Of a stretch of DNA of 64,000 nt, positions 48,201 through 61,900 are shown in pieces. Position numbers and translations under genes: made by a program. The DNA is from Acanthochlamys bracteata. Its lineage: Eukaryota > Streptophyta > Magnoliopsida > Pandanales > Velloziaceae. Positions within the stretch are counted from its first letter, which is position 1, and each line of letters starts with the position of its first letter. The notes beneath the pieces were generated by a model that saw only the letters and a program-made list of their open reading frames with translations, made no database searches and was not told the DNA's origin. The stretch spans positions 1,862,501-1,926,500 of the forward strand of contig CM034132.1 of the NCBI GenBank assembly GCA_019914995.1, given 5' to 3'.

Positions 48201-50672
48201 TAGGCATAATATCATTCAATTCTCATTTACAATTGTTTGTGTAATCTATACAAGGCAACAAGCACGAGGTACACGGGGTGTATAAAAGTGGTGTAGGACA
48301 ATTTTAGAACTAAACCTCTCCTTAATTAATTACCTTGTGCTCTAATTATATATATTATGCTTTAACTATTTGAATATATTTTAATGTCAGTGGTTCTGAG
48401 CTCAGAAAACTATTCTTATAGGCTTTACGAAATTCTTTAATGCACTACTTTTTGTTTGTTTAGCAGAGCATCAATCCTTGTTGCAAGATATGCCTGTATC
48501 TTCTTCTTTTGGTCTAATGTGTCAAAGAAACAAAAGAGAAACACTGGAAAAACGAGACGGCTGTCTTGCATGTTTAGTCCCCAAATTGACTCAACTAATT
48601 GCACTGTTATTCTATTGATTGAAATATATATATATATATATGGTAGAGCTAGCTCTAAGTGTCGAGACACTATACCTAGCAATACGTCTTCCTCCAAGAA
48701 TTATCTATTGTGTCTAAATGATAAATATTTACACATGGCATTTTTGCCATTTATGTAAGAAGCTAAACCAACATTAATGGTTAGGGCATATTAATTATTG
48801 GGATTGTGGCAAATTAACACGTCTCATATTACATGCACTGAGTTGTTTTTGGGTCTTTGTATACCTTCTAGTAATTAAAAAATAATGTCTCAATTATTTG
48901 AGCTTTTGAGTTAGCTGGAATGAGTGGTGGCAAAAGTTTTCGGTAAGGCAATTCAGCAAGAGTTGGAGTACAGTACAATGTTGTTGTTAGGAAAACATTT
49001 CGTGTTTCTAACATTGGCAAGTTTAAATTGATTTCTCTTGTAGAAAAGTTAAAAAATGTGCTGAGAGATTTGAGAGACCAATTATATAGAAGTCAGATAT
49101 GCAGCTGGCCAAATGACTTGGTTTCTCATTTATCTAAGTAAAGGCTGGAGACGTTCTTTAGTTAGGTGATCTATATGAGTTGACTATGCATAAGTTAATT
49201 AGAAGATTGACACGATGTATGTACGAAGAGAATATTCAAGGAATGCTACAACAAATAATAAGGCAGTTTGATTAAATTTTTATCAAATTCAACTGCCAAC
49301 GATATGATTGACCAACGGTTTCTTGACATCCTAATTATTTGAGAAAATCAGAGTATAGCTGCTATGCTTATATGCTGTTAATTAGTAGGAATAACTGAAT
49401 GCAAATTTTCTTTCAAATGTACAATATAAGTACAAGCTATAGTAACGGATAGAAAGGTTGGATGCATTCCTTATTTGCATTTGTATATTTGAAGATTGCT
49501 TCCGGAATATATCTTTTGACATTCGGGCATTCTCTTGTATTTAACTTATTGTATGTATGAGTATTTGGACGAAGTTCTTTTTACAATGTGACTTCTCATG
49601 ATATATAGTAACCATGGTCTAACTTTAGCTTTGACATTTTCTATAACATGGTAGAATAACAGAGGAAAGCTCTTGCTGAGTTGAAGCCTTAGATTTGATT
49701 CCATACTAGAACCAGGACCGCAACATGTAATGCTCGTCTTCCTAAGAAGGGAAACAGATACGTATTCTGATGTAGGTCACTTTCTGATTGATTAGCTCAA
49801 ATTTTATTTTGTTCTCACGTGCATCTTGCCTGAAAACTACAGTTTCCTGCCCTCCGCACGATCTTAATAAAAATGGTACCTCTCAGTATCAGCTCAACCA
49901 GCTAGTTATGGCCGTGACCTGCATGCTGATTATTGGTTGTTACCTATTTCACTTCTGGGTTAAGTGAAGTTCTATATATAGAGCTGGCTAGGAAAGCTAC
50001 AGGTTGATGTCTTTAGCGCTGTCGAAGTGACTGCATCTCATTGTCATCCTTGGTCTTACGAACATTTATGTGTTGTTTTTAGTGGTCCATTTCATCGAAA
50101 TTGTTGATTATATACACTATGTATATTTGTCTGGTGTAGAAGGTACAGGGTTTATTATACTATACATCCAAGAATTAAGAAAAAAATAGCAGCTGCCGAA
50201 TTGTAATGTAACCGTAGTTGTAGCAAAATGTGTCTGGGATGTATCTGGGGATACTTCAAATTTTATCTTGAAATGTATATACTACATTATCTAGCGCATC
50301 CAAAAAGCAGACCCGAACACTTCATTGACAAATGTCTGCATGAGGCTATCAGCACTGGAACAATCTCTTTCCAGGTAGCTTTGTGAAACTTTTAGTTCCA
50401 GAATTGGGAGTTGTCCTTTCTGGTTTCTACTTACCAGTAGCAGTCGTTCCCTTTTATAGAAAGACAGCAGTAGTACTCTTTCGATTAAAGCTCGATCCTG
50501 TTAGATATTAATCTTCTCCGAAGATATTATAATAAAACAGAAAGGAACTGGAGCCAATGACAAAAAGAAACAGAACGAGGTAGAAGAAAACACCACGCTT
50601 TTGCCAAACACGAACTTCAAAACATTCATTCACAGCTAAAAGTCATCATTCTGTCTTCTTCTTCCTCCAACC

Positions 50673-50697
50673 CGACGACGACGACGACGACGACGAC
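50673..50697. repeat. (CGA)n microsatellite
   Basis: 25 bp of CGA repeats about 165 bp beyond the stop codon of the AP2/ERF gene. On that gene's strand it would be a GTC repeat in or near the 3' UTR. Confidence 0.9.
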
Positions 50698-50860
50698 CAG
50701 TTATTACTGTACAATTTTAATCCCCACTTATCTAATTGGAGAGAAAAGAAAGGAATTTCTCACACAAAACAAAAAGCATAAGATAAGGATTTAAAAAAAA
50801 AATCCGCTGTTGTTCCTTGGTGAAAAATAGAAAGGAAATAACAGTCTTATAAAGTACGGT

Positions 50861-51563
50861 TCAGTAGTTCCACAACAATCCTTCTAATGGATCTCCCCAT
50901 TCCCAAACTCCATCACAATCTCCCAAACAGGGGTAACTCCACAACTCGGGTGACTCAGCATTGTTATAAAAAAACTCATTTCTTGACTCGGCCGAGTCAT
51001 CTAATCTGGGAATCTCTATAATTTCTCCAAGCTCTTCTTCTTCTTGTTCTCCTCCTTCGCCGGCGATTGAATTTGGTGCTTTAGGGAATGCGGTAGGATC
51101 CATTGATGCAGCTTTAGCGGCGGCGGCTTGTACGTCTTGTGGTGATGACGTGGCAGGTCGTGGTAGTGTTGCAGCAAGTTCAGGAAAGTTGAGAACTGCG
51201 TTGGTGCCTTTGATACTAAGCGCAGCTACGTCATGAGCACGCGCAGCCATCTCCGGGGTTGGGAAAGTTCCGAGCCAAATTCTCGATTTTTTTCTTGGCT
51301 CACGGATTTCAGACACCCATTTTCCCCATGTTCGCATTCGAACGCCGCGGTAGACTGGGTGTCTGCTTGAATCACGCACTTTTTTGTTGTTGCCACCATT
51401 GTCGTTGTTCTTTGCTTCTGATGAATCAGAGAATGGCTCTGCTTGTTTCTTCTTTTGTTGTTGTCGTTGTTGTTGTTGTAGTAATCTTGTTCTTTGATAT
51501 CGATAAAGATGAACAGGTAATGCATGAGTTGGTACTGCTGGTCTCTGTTTCCACCATTGCCAT
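50861..51563 (-). CDS. AP2/ERF factor of DREB A-4 type, with an apparent frameshift before the AP2 domain
   Basis: Intron-less gene. The AP2 domain begins [20 protein letters not shown] and continues [20 protein letters not shown], then [12 protein letters not shown] and LNFPEL. The residues are DREB-like, and AAKAASMD plus an acidic tail ending EGLLWNY fit the A-4 (ERF038/ERF039, TINY-like) group. It should bind DRE/CRT or GCC elements in the nucleus. The frame carrying the domain is open back to a stop at 51569-51571 but contains no ATG before the domain; the first Met is inside it (VRMR). The natural start at 51563 ([10 protein letters not shown]..., then a Thr run and KEET) is in another frame and stops at 51426-51428. 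Removing one base within ACAAGCAGAG near 51440 would join KEET to [13 protein letters not shown] and the domain. It could be a pseudogene, an allele, or a sequencing indel. Confidence 0.85.
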
Positions 51564-54500
51564 GAAATTTAAGTTTTTCTTGAAACGTGAAGGAAGTAGA
51601 TGTTTGTGTATAGAGAAGAGTAAATTGAAGGGAAGTAATGGAGGGAGATGGAGAGAGAGATGTACGTTCTCCTCGATGAACTTAAACTAATCATCCATCA
51701 TCGTTGTTAATTTCCAACAGAACGAAAGAAAGCTGTTGTTTTACACAACAATGGCAGTGGCTAACTAGTCAGAACCTAAACTTTCGAGTTGCAATTGAAG
51801 ATGCTTTTCAGCTAGCGAAGTTTATAGAGAAGAGGAAGGGAAAGAAACGAAATGAAATGGTATCAAGTGACGAGAAGAGAATGAAGGGGGGGCTTTTAAG
51901 TAGAGAAGGAAGAGAGAGAGAGAGAGCTAGCTAGCTAGGTACTGCAGGCACTTGGTCCATAGCGATACAACCGAACCCTTATCGGGTATGGGGCCTTCCT
52001 CAAAAGGTTTAAAACACCCATTCATTCATTATACCTCAATGACACACACCCAAGAGGGTCCTTCGTTTTACTCCGTGAGACGCGCGTCTCCTTCTCTCTG
52101 TGTTCCCTCGCACTCTTCTCTCAATGAATCACCCATTCTCTTCCCTTCTTACCCAGATCAATATATTTTTATTTTTACATAAATTTTATGTACCGAATAA
52201 GCGCCAACCGTAAAAATTTACTAAGTCGGCTCACTCAACTCTTTTCTAGCTTTCTGATTTTTTTTTTCGTATGTTTGATAGGTTGAGTAAGAGCAATATA
52301 ATTATAGCTGGTGGAATTGAGGACCCATTGAGGATTCTGTAAGTAAATGTGCTAAATCTTGATATTTTTTTATTTATGGATTATATTAATTTAATTGATT
52401 GATGGTTCATGCACTCCGTCTCCATTGTCTCAATTAGGGGAAAGGTAGAGGTGTCATCCTCAAAATGATGTTTGGCCCTTCATAATTTTATTCATGTCAT
52501 TAAATATTAATTATGCAAACATATATTTTTCTGCATTTCAAGTTTGAAAAGAAAAAGATACATTGCTCAAATCTTAAAGTTAGTCTATACTAGATTTAGA
52601 AATTATGGTGTTAAGCTATAATGTCTTTAATGGCATCGATCATTCCGAACTAAATCATGTTTCTTCATGTTCAAAGAGACACTAGATTATTATGAACACC
52701 TATATGTTATTTTGGTATATTCTCACGGTGTATCGTTTGGTTTGCAGTGAAGAAGTAGACATGCAATATGCATGCTTATTGCCTTCATATTATGGCTAAG
52801 CGCCGCTAGGGAACATGGTATGGAGGTATATAGTACTCAAAGAAATACAAAAATGTAAAGTTTTGCCTGTTGTATAGAGTAAGATCACTGCAGACGCAAT
52901 GAATATGTCTATAAAAACTTTATAATTAATGGTTTAGTATTCTATGTACCTTAGCTATCTGTTATAAGAAACCATGGTCTACACAATTATATATGCAGTT
53001 ATCATCAAGTCCTGTAGCTAGCTCTCCTCAACATCTCCAAAAAAATTTTCTTTTCTTTGATGCCTACTGATACGTGGTGGAGAGAACTTCATCCAGCTAG
53101 TACATATGTGCATGTTCATGAAGAAAAGAAACAAAAACACCCCCTGCAATAAAACAAATAGATTTAGAAATATTTGGAAATATTTTTAAAAAGTTTTTGA
53201 AACAAAAAAATATTTTTATATATTTAAAAAAATAAATTTTATGTTCATTTTAAAAAATATGTAATAATTAATTAATAATTTTTTTATATTTATAAGTTTT
53301 AAATAAATTTTATAAAAACTTTATTAAATAAATATGAATTAAAAAATTAAAAATTATTTTTTATAACGCATTGTCAAAAGCGCCTTGTCAAAGAAAAACC
53401 ATTGTCGTTATTGAAAGCTGGAGTAGAAGATATTCAAGGTAATCGTCACGTGAGGGCAATATCAATCATTTTGATACTAAATATCAGAAGCTTTTTTTGC
53501 AGTGCTTTTTATTTCTATATGTTAGTGATGTTAGTGATTTTATACACTGCTGCAAAGTTTTCTTGCCTATATGATTGAATCGGTCGTGCGCGCGTACCTA
53601 GGTAGCTAAGTAGCCAGGTAGCATACTTGGTATCGCGAAGTTTGTGGTGGCCATCACATTGAGTTATTGTCCTTCCTTTGCCCAGACACCACTGTACGGC
53701 TGCGTTTGGTATAGTGTTTCAAACGTAATTTATTTAATTTTTTTTATTTTATATTTTTTAATATATATTTTATAAATATATAAAAAATATAAAAAAATTT
53801 TACAAAATAAAATTTTTTTATTATATATTATTATTATTTTTTTAAAAATTAAAAAAATATATTTTTAAAAAAATAAAAATATTTTTTATTTTAAAAAAAT
53901 TTTATTTTATAAGTATTCTCAAAACGTATCCGTCCGGGGCCTTTCTGCAACTCCATGGAAAACACACGCGCGGTCATGGCGCCACGAGCTACTTTGCAAT
54001 TTCTATCTTATTATTAGATCATTGGACCTCGTAGGTAAAACTTCATCATCTCCTTATATTGTGATTAATTAAGTACTTTTAACTGGAAGGGACCATTTCA
54101 CGAATTGGTTCAAGTCTAGCTATATATTTATACATCTGTCTTGAGTAATCCATAGTGCTTTGATTGTTAGGAGTTGAGCTATACGTTTTTATTTCCTGAT
54201 CACCACAGGTGTCCTTCTTCTGGCAAATATTTGAAATTTCTAATCATTAACATGAACGGTTTTGGTCTCTGTAGTTAAAGTTGAGAGGAATTAAACGGAG
54301 TTGTTGAGCAACATTTCTCATCAGTCAGTACACTTGCCAGGAAGTAGTGCATTGCCCTTTTCTTTACAGTAACATGCAACTCCACTAACTAATCCCATTC
54401 AATTCATTCTGTGTTCTAATAACATGTGCATTGATCGATCACGTTAAAACTTTTTTTAAAGGTTTGCTAGGTCTTCTGAAGGACAAACACCATGAAATAC

Positions 54501-55930
54501 TTTCTAAATACATCAACAAATGCTTCATGTTTTGTGTTTTGTTCTTGTCGTATGACTATTAACGATAGAGTTGTCTTTCACGGTCATTGATTTCATTCCA
54601 AGTGATGCACCTTCATTTGTCTGGGCTCAGTAGGAGGACTTGAAAAGATTGGCCTAGTAACATTTTTATGGCTTCCATTAATTCATTTGGAAGTCGGTAA
54701 AAAGGTTAGCAATTCATATAAGTGAAACCTAGTACTTATCATTCATGTGTCATAACTTCATGAAAGCTTTCTTATTTTGTTCGTGTTATGACAACAAATA
54801 AGAAACAAATCCTGATCATTTATCTCACAGTTCTTACATATGATTTAAAATGTGAAACACATCAAACTGTTCGCATATATCCCCGACTTCCATCGTAAGG
54901 TCGATAAATGATATAACAATGCGAGACTTAAGTATGCCAAAGAAGAACCAAAATGACATATTAAAGAAGAACCAAATGACCATAATGTCTTAAATGTTAG
55001 CTAATACTTTTATACTTATGATGCTCAATAAAATTAGCGGTTCTAATTTATAAAACTGAAACTGTTTAATTTTACTATAAATGATTTTGAATAGTCGGTG
55101 ATAAGTATATGTATAAATAGGAAAAGAATAGGATATAATCATAAAATTGGTTTATAATGTGCAAATGAATACAAATAAAATTTATGATAGCATATGATTT
55201 GGACATAAACAATTATAAACGAAAAATAATCATCCTATTTCACAAATTTAAACTTATATAATTTCAATAGAATAAGTTTATTACTCAAACTGTAATTCCG
55301 TATGTTCTGCAAATTTGTGAAAGATGATTTTGCTAATATTTCAAACATGCTTTAATTTTTAAAAATGTTACGAGCAGTGACTCCAGTGTGCCAATAATAA
55401 TATGAATGCACAAATGTGCAAAACTTTTGGACCGACTGTGCAATGTTTTTATTAATGGTACTGAATTTGCAAAATAGGTGTTAGTTTACTGTAGATGAGC
55501 TGTGATTTTGGCCATTTGAATTTAACGGTTTACATATCTTGAAACTAATGGGCCTATACAGTATTATGGGCTTATTAATTAAGTAAATATGGGTCTTCTT
55601 AATTGAATATGCTGTATAATGGAAAGGGCCATATGTATGGGCCAGCTGTTATAAAAAACGAGTAACTTTAGCAGCTGATAGACATGGGCCAGATTAGTTA
55701 GAAAAGACTCGTATAGCTGCAAGCAGGATTCGTACCTTTCTGACAACGCCAGCATTTTATGCCACGTAAGACTCCTGGTTTTATACAGTACTTCGAGTCG
55801 AATTCTTTTTCATTTGTATTTTTCCTGGTCTTCCAGATCGAACGTTAACAACTGTTTCCTGTTTTTTCCCTCTGTTCTTCTTCTTCTTCTGTTTGATCGC
55901 TGGAGTTTCAATCACGAGGAAGGAAGCAAG
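51564..55930. other. Intergenic between the AP2/ERF and NSF genes
   Basis: No gene recognised. It contains an AG repeat followed by CTAGCTAGCTAG at about 51908-51938, AT-rich MITE-like blocks at about 53150-53390 and 53700-53932, and at 55800-55930 a CTT-rich stretch that is probably the 5' UTR of the NSF gene. Confidence 0.45.
53700..53932. mobile_element. AT-rich MITE-like element
   Basis: About 233 bp starting CTGCGTTTGGTATAG and ending TTCTCAAAACGTATCCG, A/T-rich inside, same design as 25311-25559 and 45041-45252. The inverted ends are diverged. Confidence 0.45.
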
Positions 55931-58900
55931 ATGGCGTCGTCCATGGTGGTAGTGAGCACACCAACTAACGATCTCGTTCAAACCAACTACGCTTACTGCT
56001 CTGCCGCTGATTACCGAAGGCTTGCTTCGGGATCCGCCCAAGCTTACGCTCTCTTCGGAGATCTCATTGTTCTCAGTCTACGATATCCTCTCTGATTTAT
56101 CATTGACTCGGTTTTCATGGCGCGTCACTTCGATTCTGTTTGTTGTTTGAAGTTGTTTAGATTTGGGAAATTTCAGAAATGGATATATTGATTTTAATGA
56201 GCTTCGTCATGCTGATGTCGATTCTTTCGTTGAGTTTTCTGTTGATTTGGGTGGAACAAAATTTAGAGTTGATTACGGAGCAAGCGATGCTATGTTTGAT
56301 ACTGAAAATAATGAGATGAAAATGCGGATATGTATGTGGGTAGTAGTAGGAAACTTTTGGTTGTTTGAAAAAAAAAAAAGATGTATATATCGAATACAGT
56401 CTTACATTTGGTATTGAAAGTTGTTTAGTAGACAGATGCAATTCGTCTTATCATTTGTTTGATATAAACATGCATAAATTCTATGGAACCACAGTTTAGT
56501 GTAATAGGTAAATGATTGGATTACTTATTATGTCTTAGTTTGCTTACAAGAGTCAGTGTGAAGAAAGCTATATGATCGTTAGTATTATGCTGAGCACTTT
56601 CAATTTGCACCTACGAAAACGAAACTTCACTTCACTTCTCTGTAAGATATTATATCTGCAGTTTATGTTCTTGTTTTCTGTATGACACTTTTCTGAAGAA
56701 CTCGTATAACCACCTTATCAATTCTTTTGTGATCCTTAATCAACTCATACTGTTCATGAAAAGATTGCGGAGGGCAAAGTTGCACTGAATGTTATGCATC
56801 GTCGGCAATTGAGAGTTTCCAATGACGATACTATATCTGTGAGCAGGTCGGACATTATAGCATCACTTGCACGTGACACTTCCATTTATTGTTACGATTT
56901 TAATTATTCTTTTTGTATGTTGGTAACTGGGTCTTTTTTAGATTCGTGATCCCATCTGACAATTTCAAGCTGGCATTGCTAACATTGGAGTTGGATTATA
57001 TCACTAAAAGGCCTAACAGGAATGAGGAGGTATTATTCTCAAATCACCTTAGATGCCCTGTAAATATGTAGAGAAATACATAAGCTAGGCGGTCTTTGAC
57101 CTTTATCAATTGGTCTGATAGCAAATGCTTCTTTTTGTTGAAATTCATGGGCATTTATTATGTCACTTCCACCTGAGTTGTGTTTGTTTTTTATTGTTCT
57201 GTAGATAGATGCTGTTATTCTTGCACAGCAAGTTCGGAGAAAGTTGGCTGAACAGGTACTTTGTTTCCATCCAACAGCAAGTTTTTCTTCTCTATTTCGC
57301 TGCCAATTTTTCAGACATCGAGATTTGCTGATAACTTGTTGCAAACTGTACACCTAATTGACGGTAGAATTTCTTATGCGATCTTTGTAGTGTTCTATTC
57401 TGGTTTTGTCATGTTTCTATAGAAGTACAACGCACAAATTAAAATATCTGGTTATTGTTCAACCAGATCGACTGGATATAAGTACTATTGTGGTTAATTT
57501 TATTGTACAACATATTTTTGTTAGCTACTTTAGCAATGTGTACTGTGATTGGTGGACTTGGTGGTTCTTCTATTTGGATGTTTTATGGCCACATTTCTAA
57601 GTTTCTATGGCTTTTAATGAGAACATTTTAACTGTGTACTTTATGGCCAAGTTATTTGTTGCTAATGATGTATAAGAATTCTGAGTATGAAGTGTGATAG
57701 GTTAAAATCTGCGTCCCTTGGAAGTTTTAAATTTCAGACTTAAATGTTTAAATTTGTCATTTATAATTTTAATAATGTTAGTTGTATGCTTCATAATGTT
57801 CTCATCAAGTTGATTTTAACTTGTATTTGTTTTGTGATTTGCAGGTTCTGACAACTGGTCAGAGAGTAATTGTTGAATTTTGTGGAACAAACTTTAGTTT
57901 TACAGTCAATCAGGCAGTGTTTGAGGGACAGGAAGCATCGAGTGGCATTGAGAGAGGAATTTTGACGGGTGAAACTTATATTGTATTTGAAGCTGCTCCA
58001 AACTCAGGGATCAAGGTCTTCAAACTTATTCTCTTGCTAAGGTTCACTCAAAATTCTTTCTTTTGCATTTGTTTTACTGTACATGATCTCTTCTGCAGAT
58101 AGTCAATCAACGTGAAGCTGCCAGCAGCAATATCTTCAGGCAAAAAGAATTTAATCTTCAAAAGCTAGGGATAGGAGGACTTAGTGCTGAATTCACTGAC
58201 ATCTTTAGGAGAGCATTTGCTTCTAGAGTTTTCCCACCACATGTTGTGAGCAAGTAATGTGTCTGTTTGCTTTTACCATGTTAAATTATTGATAGTTCTT
58301 TCATAGAGGTATTACATATATGTTAATATTACATGCTCAGATTGGGAATCAAGCATGTAAAAGGTATGCTACTTTATGGGCCACCTGGTACAGGAAAGAC
58401 TCTTATGGCTCGTCAGATTGGTAAATTGCTGAATGGAAGGGAACCAAAGGTTTGATTTTATGTCATCTTGCCACTTCTAGCTTGTTTTGAAAGTTGAAAC
58501 TGAACTCCATCTTGTTGATTTCTTATAAGGTATATGCTGTTTTGTTTTCCTTTTCTTGTCTCTATTCTCAAACCCAAATGGCCTGAAACTCTTCAACCTG
58601 AGAACGGATGTGCCACCTAAGTACCCTAGTTTTGTCAAATTCATGGTGTTGATTTAAGGGAATGATACAACCTTTACATGGTGCAAAAACAGTGTTAACT
58701 TGTTTGCATTCTTCTCATGGAAATTATTTGGCTAGAATACAGTAGCAAGTCCCTACTAACATTTGCATTAGGTTTCTGAGAACAATTTTGTCTCATTGAG
58801 GGCATGTTGTCATATCATTTTTAATACTCCTTCTGGATTTTGAATAGCTTGTTTTTACTGGTAACTAGGAACTATGAATAGCACTTATGTTCAACATTTC

Positions 58901-61900
58901 CATTCTTCTCACCTTTTAATTTTGAATAGCTTGTTTTTACTGGTAACTAGGAACTATGAATAGCACTTATGTTCAACATTTCCATTCTTCTCACCTTTTA
59001 GCTCAAACTTTAAGGGAGAAAACTGGAAGGAAATATTTGAAGCTGACTAGTTCTCAAAATCCAGCACTGCACACAATAGCAATTTGAGAAGTTTGTCATA
59101 ATTTTTTGCATTGATGGTTAAATGGAAGAAAAGTTTTCTTGATTGAGTTGGTTACCATGGATAAGTAAATTTAAGATACAGTAATAATTTTTATGTTTTC
59201 AGATTTTGTCAACTCTTTTTCAGTTTGGATCAATGGCAGCTGTGTGAACCTTTATTATCCTAGTATCAGTTTTAATGTTGAGGTTCTTAGTATGTTTAGT
59301 GCATGCTCTAAACTATGATTAAAACTTCCAATCAATTGATGGCGTGTGTGCATTCTGCGAGCAGGTCTATGTGACTGATATGGTTCAGTTGATCTTAACT
59401 TAGTTTGTTATCTGTATGTGTAGATTGTTAATGGCCCTGAAGTGCTTAGTAAGTATGTTGGAGAAACAGAGAAGAATGTGAGAGATTTATTTGCGGATGC
59501 TGAGCAGGATCAAAGGACTCGAGGTACCTATTTGTTTACTTCTTGTTTACAAAGTTATTTCTTACTGGAGTTGGATGTCTGAGTCTTCCTGTTAATTTCA
59601 GGTGATCAGAGCGACTTACATGTCATTATATTTGACGAAATTGATGCTATTTGTAAGGTGAAAGTTTATTTTAGGCTTTGTTGTTCTTGGTTTTCCTTGA
59701 TCACATTTTCATCTCCGAATCAAAATTTTTTGAATCCGGCTTCTTAGTTTTTCTATTTACGCTTTCTACTATATATGTATTTCGATAATGTTCAAACTAT
59801 AATTCTGATAATCTTTCAATGATGTCAGGGTCAGTCAATTCTTTTAATTTACAAATGCCAAATCCATTTTCCACTTTTTCAGCTCTCAGTTATTCACCAT
59901 TAACATTTGGCATATAATGATATTCATGGACTACATGTGTCTTCATCTGGAGTTGAAGTATTTGGAAATTCTTAAGCATATTTCCATGAAGAATCATGAT
60001 ACACCTTTAATTGAATTTAGTAAAGTTGGCTGATCATCCTTTAGTTTATTATGAAAGTTATCCAGAATGTTCTTCAACAGCTATCAGTTTTAGTTCTATA
60101 CCAAGTTGATTATCCAAATGTTTAGGACATAAGATGTGACTACCTGCACATACGAGTTATAAGGTCAAAGATGTTGTAGAATATATTCTAACATTGTATT
60201 GTATATTTACAGTCTAGAGGTTCAACAAGAGATGGTACAGGAGTGCATGACAGCATTGTTAACCAGCTTCTCACAAAGGTAAAGCTCAACATTTCGAGTG
60301 GGGTTTGATGAAGCTATAGAAATGACGTGGCACTCCTTAAAACTCAACCAAAAGCAAACATAACTTTCATGAAATCAAGGACTAATTGGAGTTCTGGATT
60401 TCAGATAGATGGAGTTGAATCTTTAAACAATGTGTTACTTATTGGGATGACCAATCGGAAGGATCTGTTGGATGAAGCCCTTCTAAGGTATTCATCTTGT
60501 CTTTGTGGGGTATCTTTTTCCTTGCTTATACATGTAAACTAGCATATCTTAGTGAAAGTTACGGATTGGATACAGAGTTTTCTTACAAAACCTACCAGTC
60601 TAATAGACTTTTTGATGATATTATGCTCCAGATTGTATGACTTTATCCTTTGACCCATTCATATTTTAATTCCTTGTAGGCCCGGGCGGTTAGAAGTTCA
60701 TGTTGAGATAAACCTCCCTGATGAAAATGGTCGCTTACAAATTCTTCAAATACACACGAGTAAGATGAGAGAGAATTCATTTCTCTCTCCAGATGTGGAC
60801 CTTCAAGAACTTGGTATGAATGTTATGCTTCGGATTGTCTAGAATTTCTATGAAAGCGTTATTGTTAATGTTCTGTTATTAGGTAATGTGTATGTTCTGC
60901 GTACATTGATCTATAATGTGTCTGCTTTTTTCTTAATCTCTCACATTGCATTAGACAATATACATTAATGCCATTCTATATAGCTTGTAAACTTTTCCAG
61001 GCACAATTGCGAAAATTCAATGTTCTGGTTTCAGTTCAATATTTTAAAACTTCAATAATATTTGTTCTAAAGAATACCGACCAAGAGAGTGTTTATTCTT
61101 TGGACTTTCATAACCTATTCGGAAATGTGTTTTAAGTTAAATTTGCTATAATTTTGAAATGATGAAATTATTGAAAATTTTAGGGCTTATTTCTTGTTGG
61201 CTATATTTTGATTGCAGCTGCAAGGACAAAGAACTACAGTGGAGCCGAACTGGAAGGTGTAGTAAAAAGTGCTGTCTCATTTGCACTTAATCGACAAATT
61301 AGCATGGATGACCTTCATAGGCCTTTGGACGAGGAGAATATAAAGATTACAATGGATGACTTCCTGAAAGCTCTCAATGAAATTGTTCCAGCATTTGGTG
61401 CGTCTACCGATGATCTTGAGAGATGCAGGTTGGCACATTTTTCTTTTCACTTTGCTTTATCTTGCCTTTCATTTTATATGTTCAAATAGGTATTGTCAAC
61501 TTTTCTTAAAATGTAAGGGAGTTCTTGTGATTTTTATCCTCACTTTCAACTGTTTCTTGGATATCTCTGCAGAACAATTTCAAAGTATACATTTTAGTGT
61601 TTGCATCTGTTAAGGCATTTCGGTGTTTGTTTGACTATGATTTATGAGGCTATCACATGTCCCTTTCGAGTGGATGTAGAAGTCAATGGATATTACTGAT
61701 GTAACCCTAAGAAAGCATGAGGAGGCTTCATTTGAAAAGGTTTTGCATTCAGATGGATGGATGTTCATATGTAAATGGAGTGAGGAAGTTAGTTTTTTTT
61801 ATTGATAAGTCAGTAGTTCTTATGCACATATACTAACCAATGCAGAACCCTTTCTTTACAATCTTTCTCTCTGTGTGTCATCTTAATTGCCATAGTTTTG

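Larger units (their letters stand above)
41005..50860. other. Gene-poor, repeat-rich interval
   Basis: About 9.8 kb with no coding sequence or RNA gene that I can support. It holds the two inverted MITE-like copies at 41510-41744 and 42977-43223, AT-rich elements at 45041-45252 and about 45655-45860, and TA repeats at 44445-44469 and near 48625. Scattered short frames (43922-44149 minus, 46790-46978 plus, 48456-48758 plus) lack recognisable domains. A non-coding transcript or MIRNA gene is possible but I found no known miRNA sequence. Confidence 0.45.

Noticed and set aside
56163..56417. 84-codon plus-strand frame ([16 protein letters not shown]...) as an extra exon or gene
   Set aside because: It lies inside NSF intron 1. 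The U12-type splice joins exons 1 and 2 in perfect family alignment without it, and it matches no family I know.
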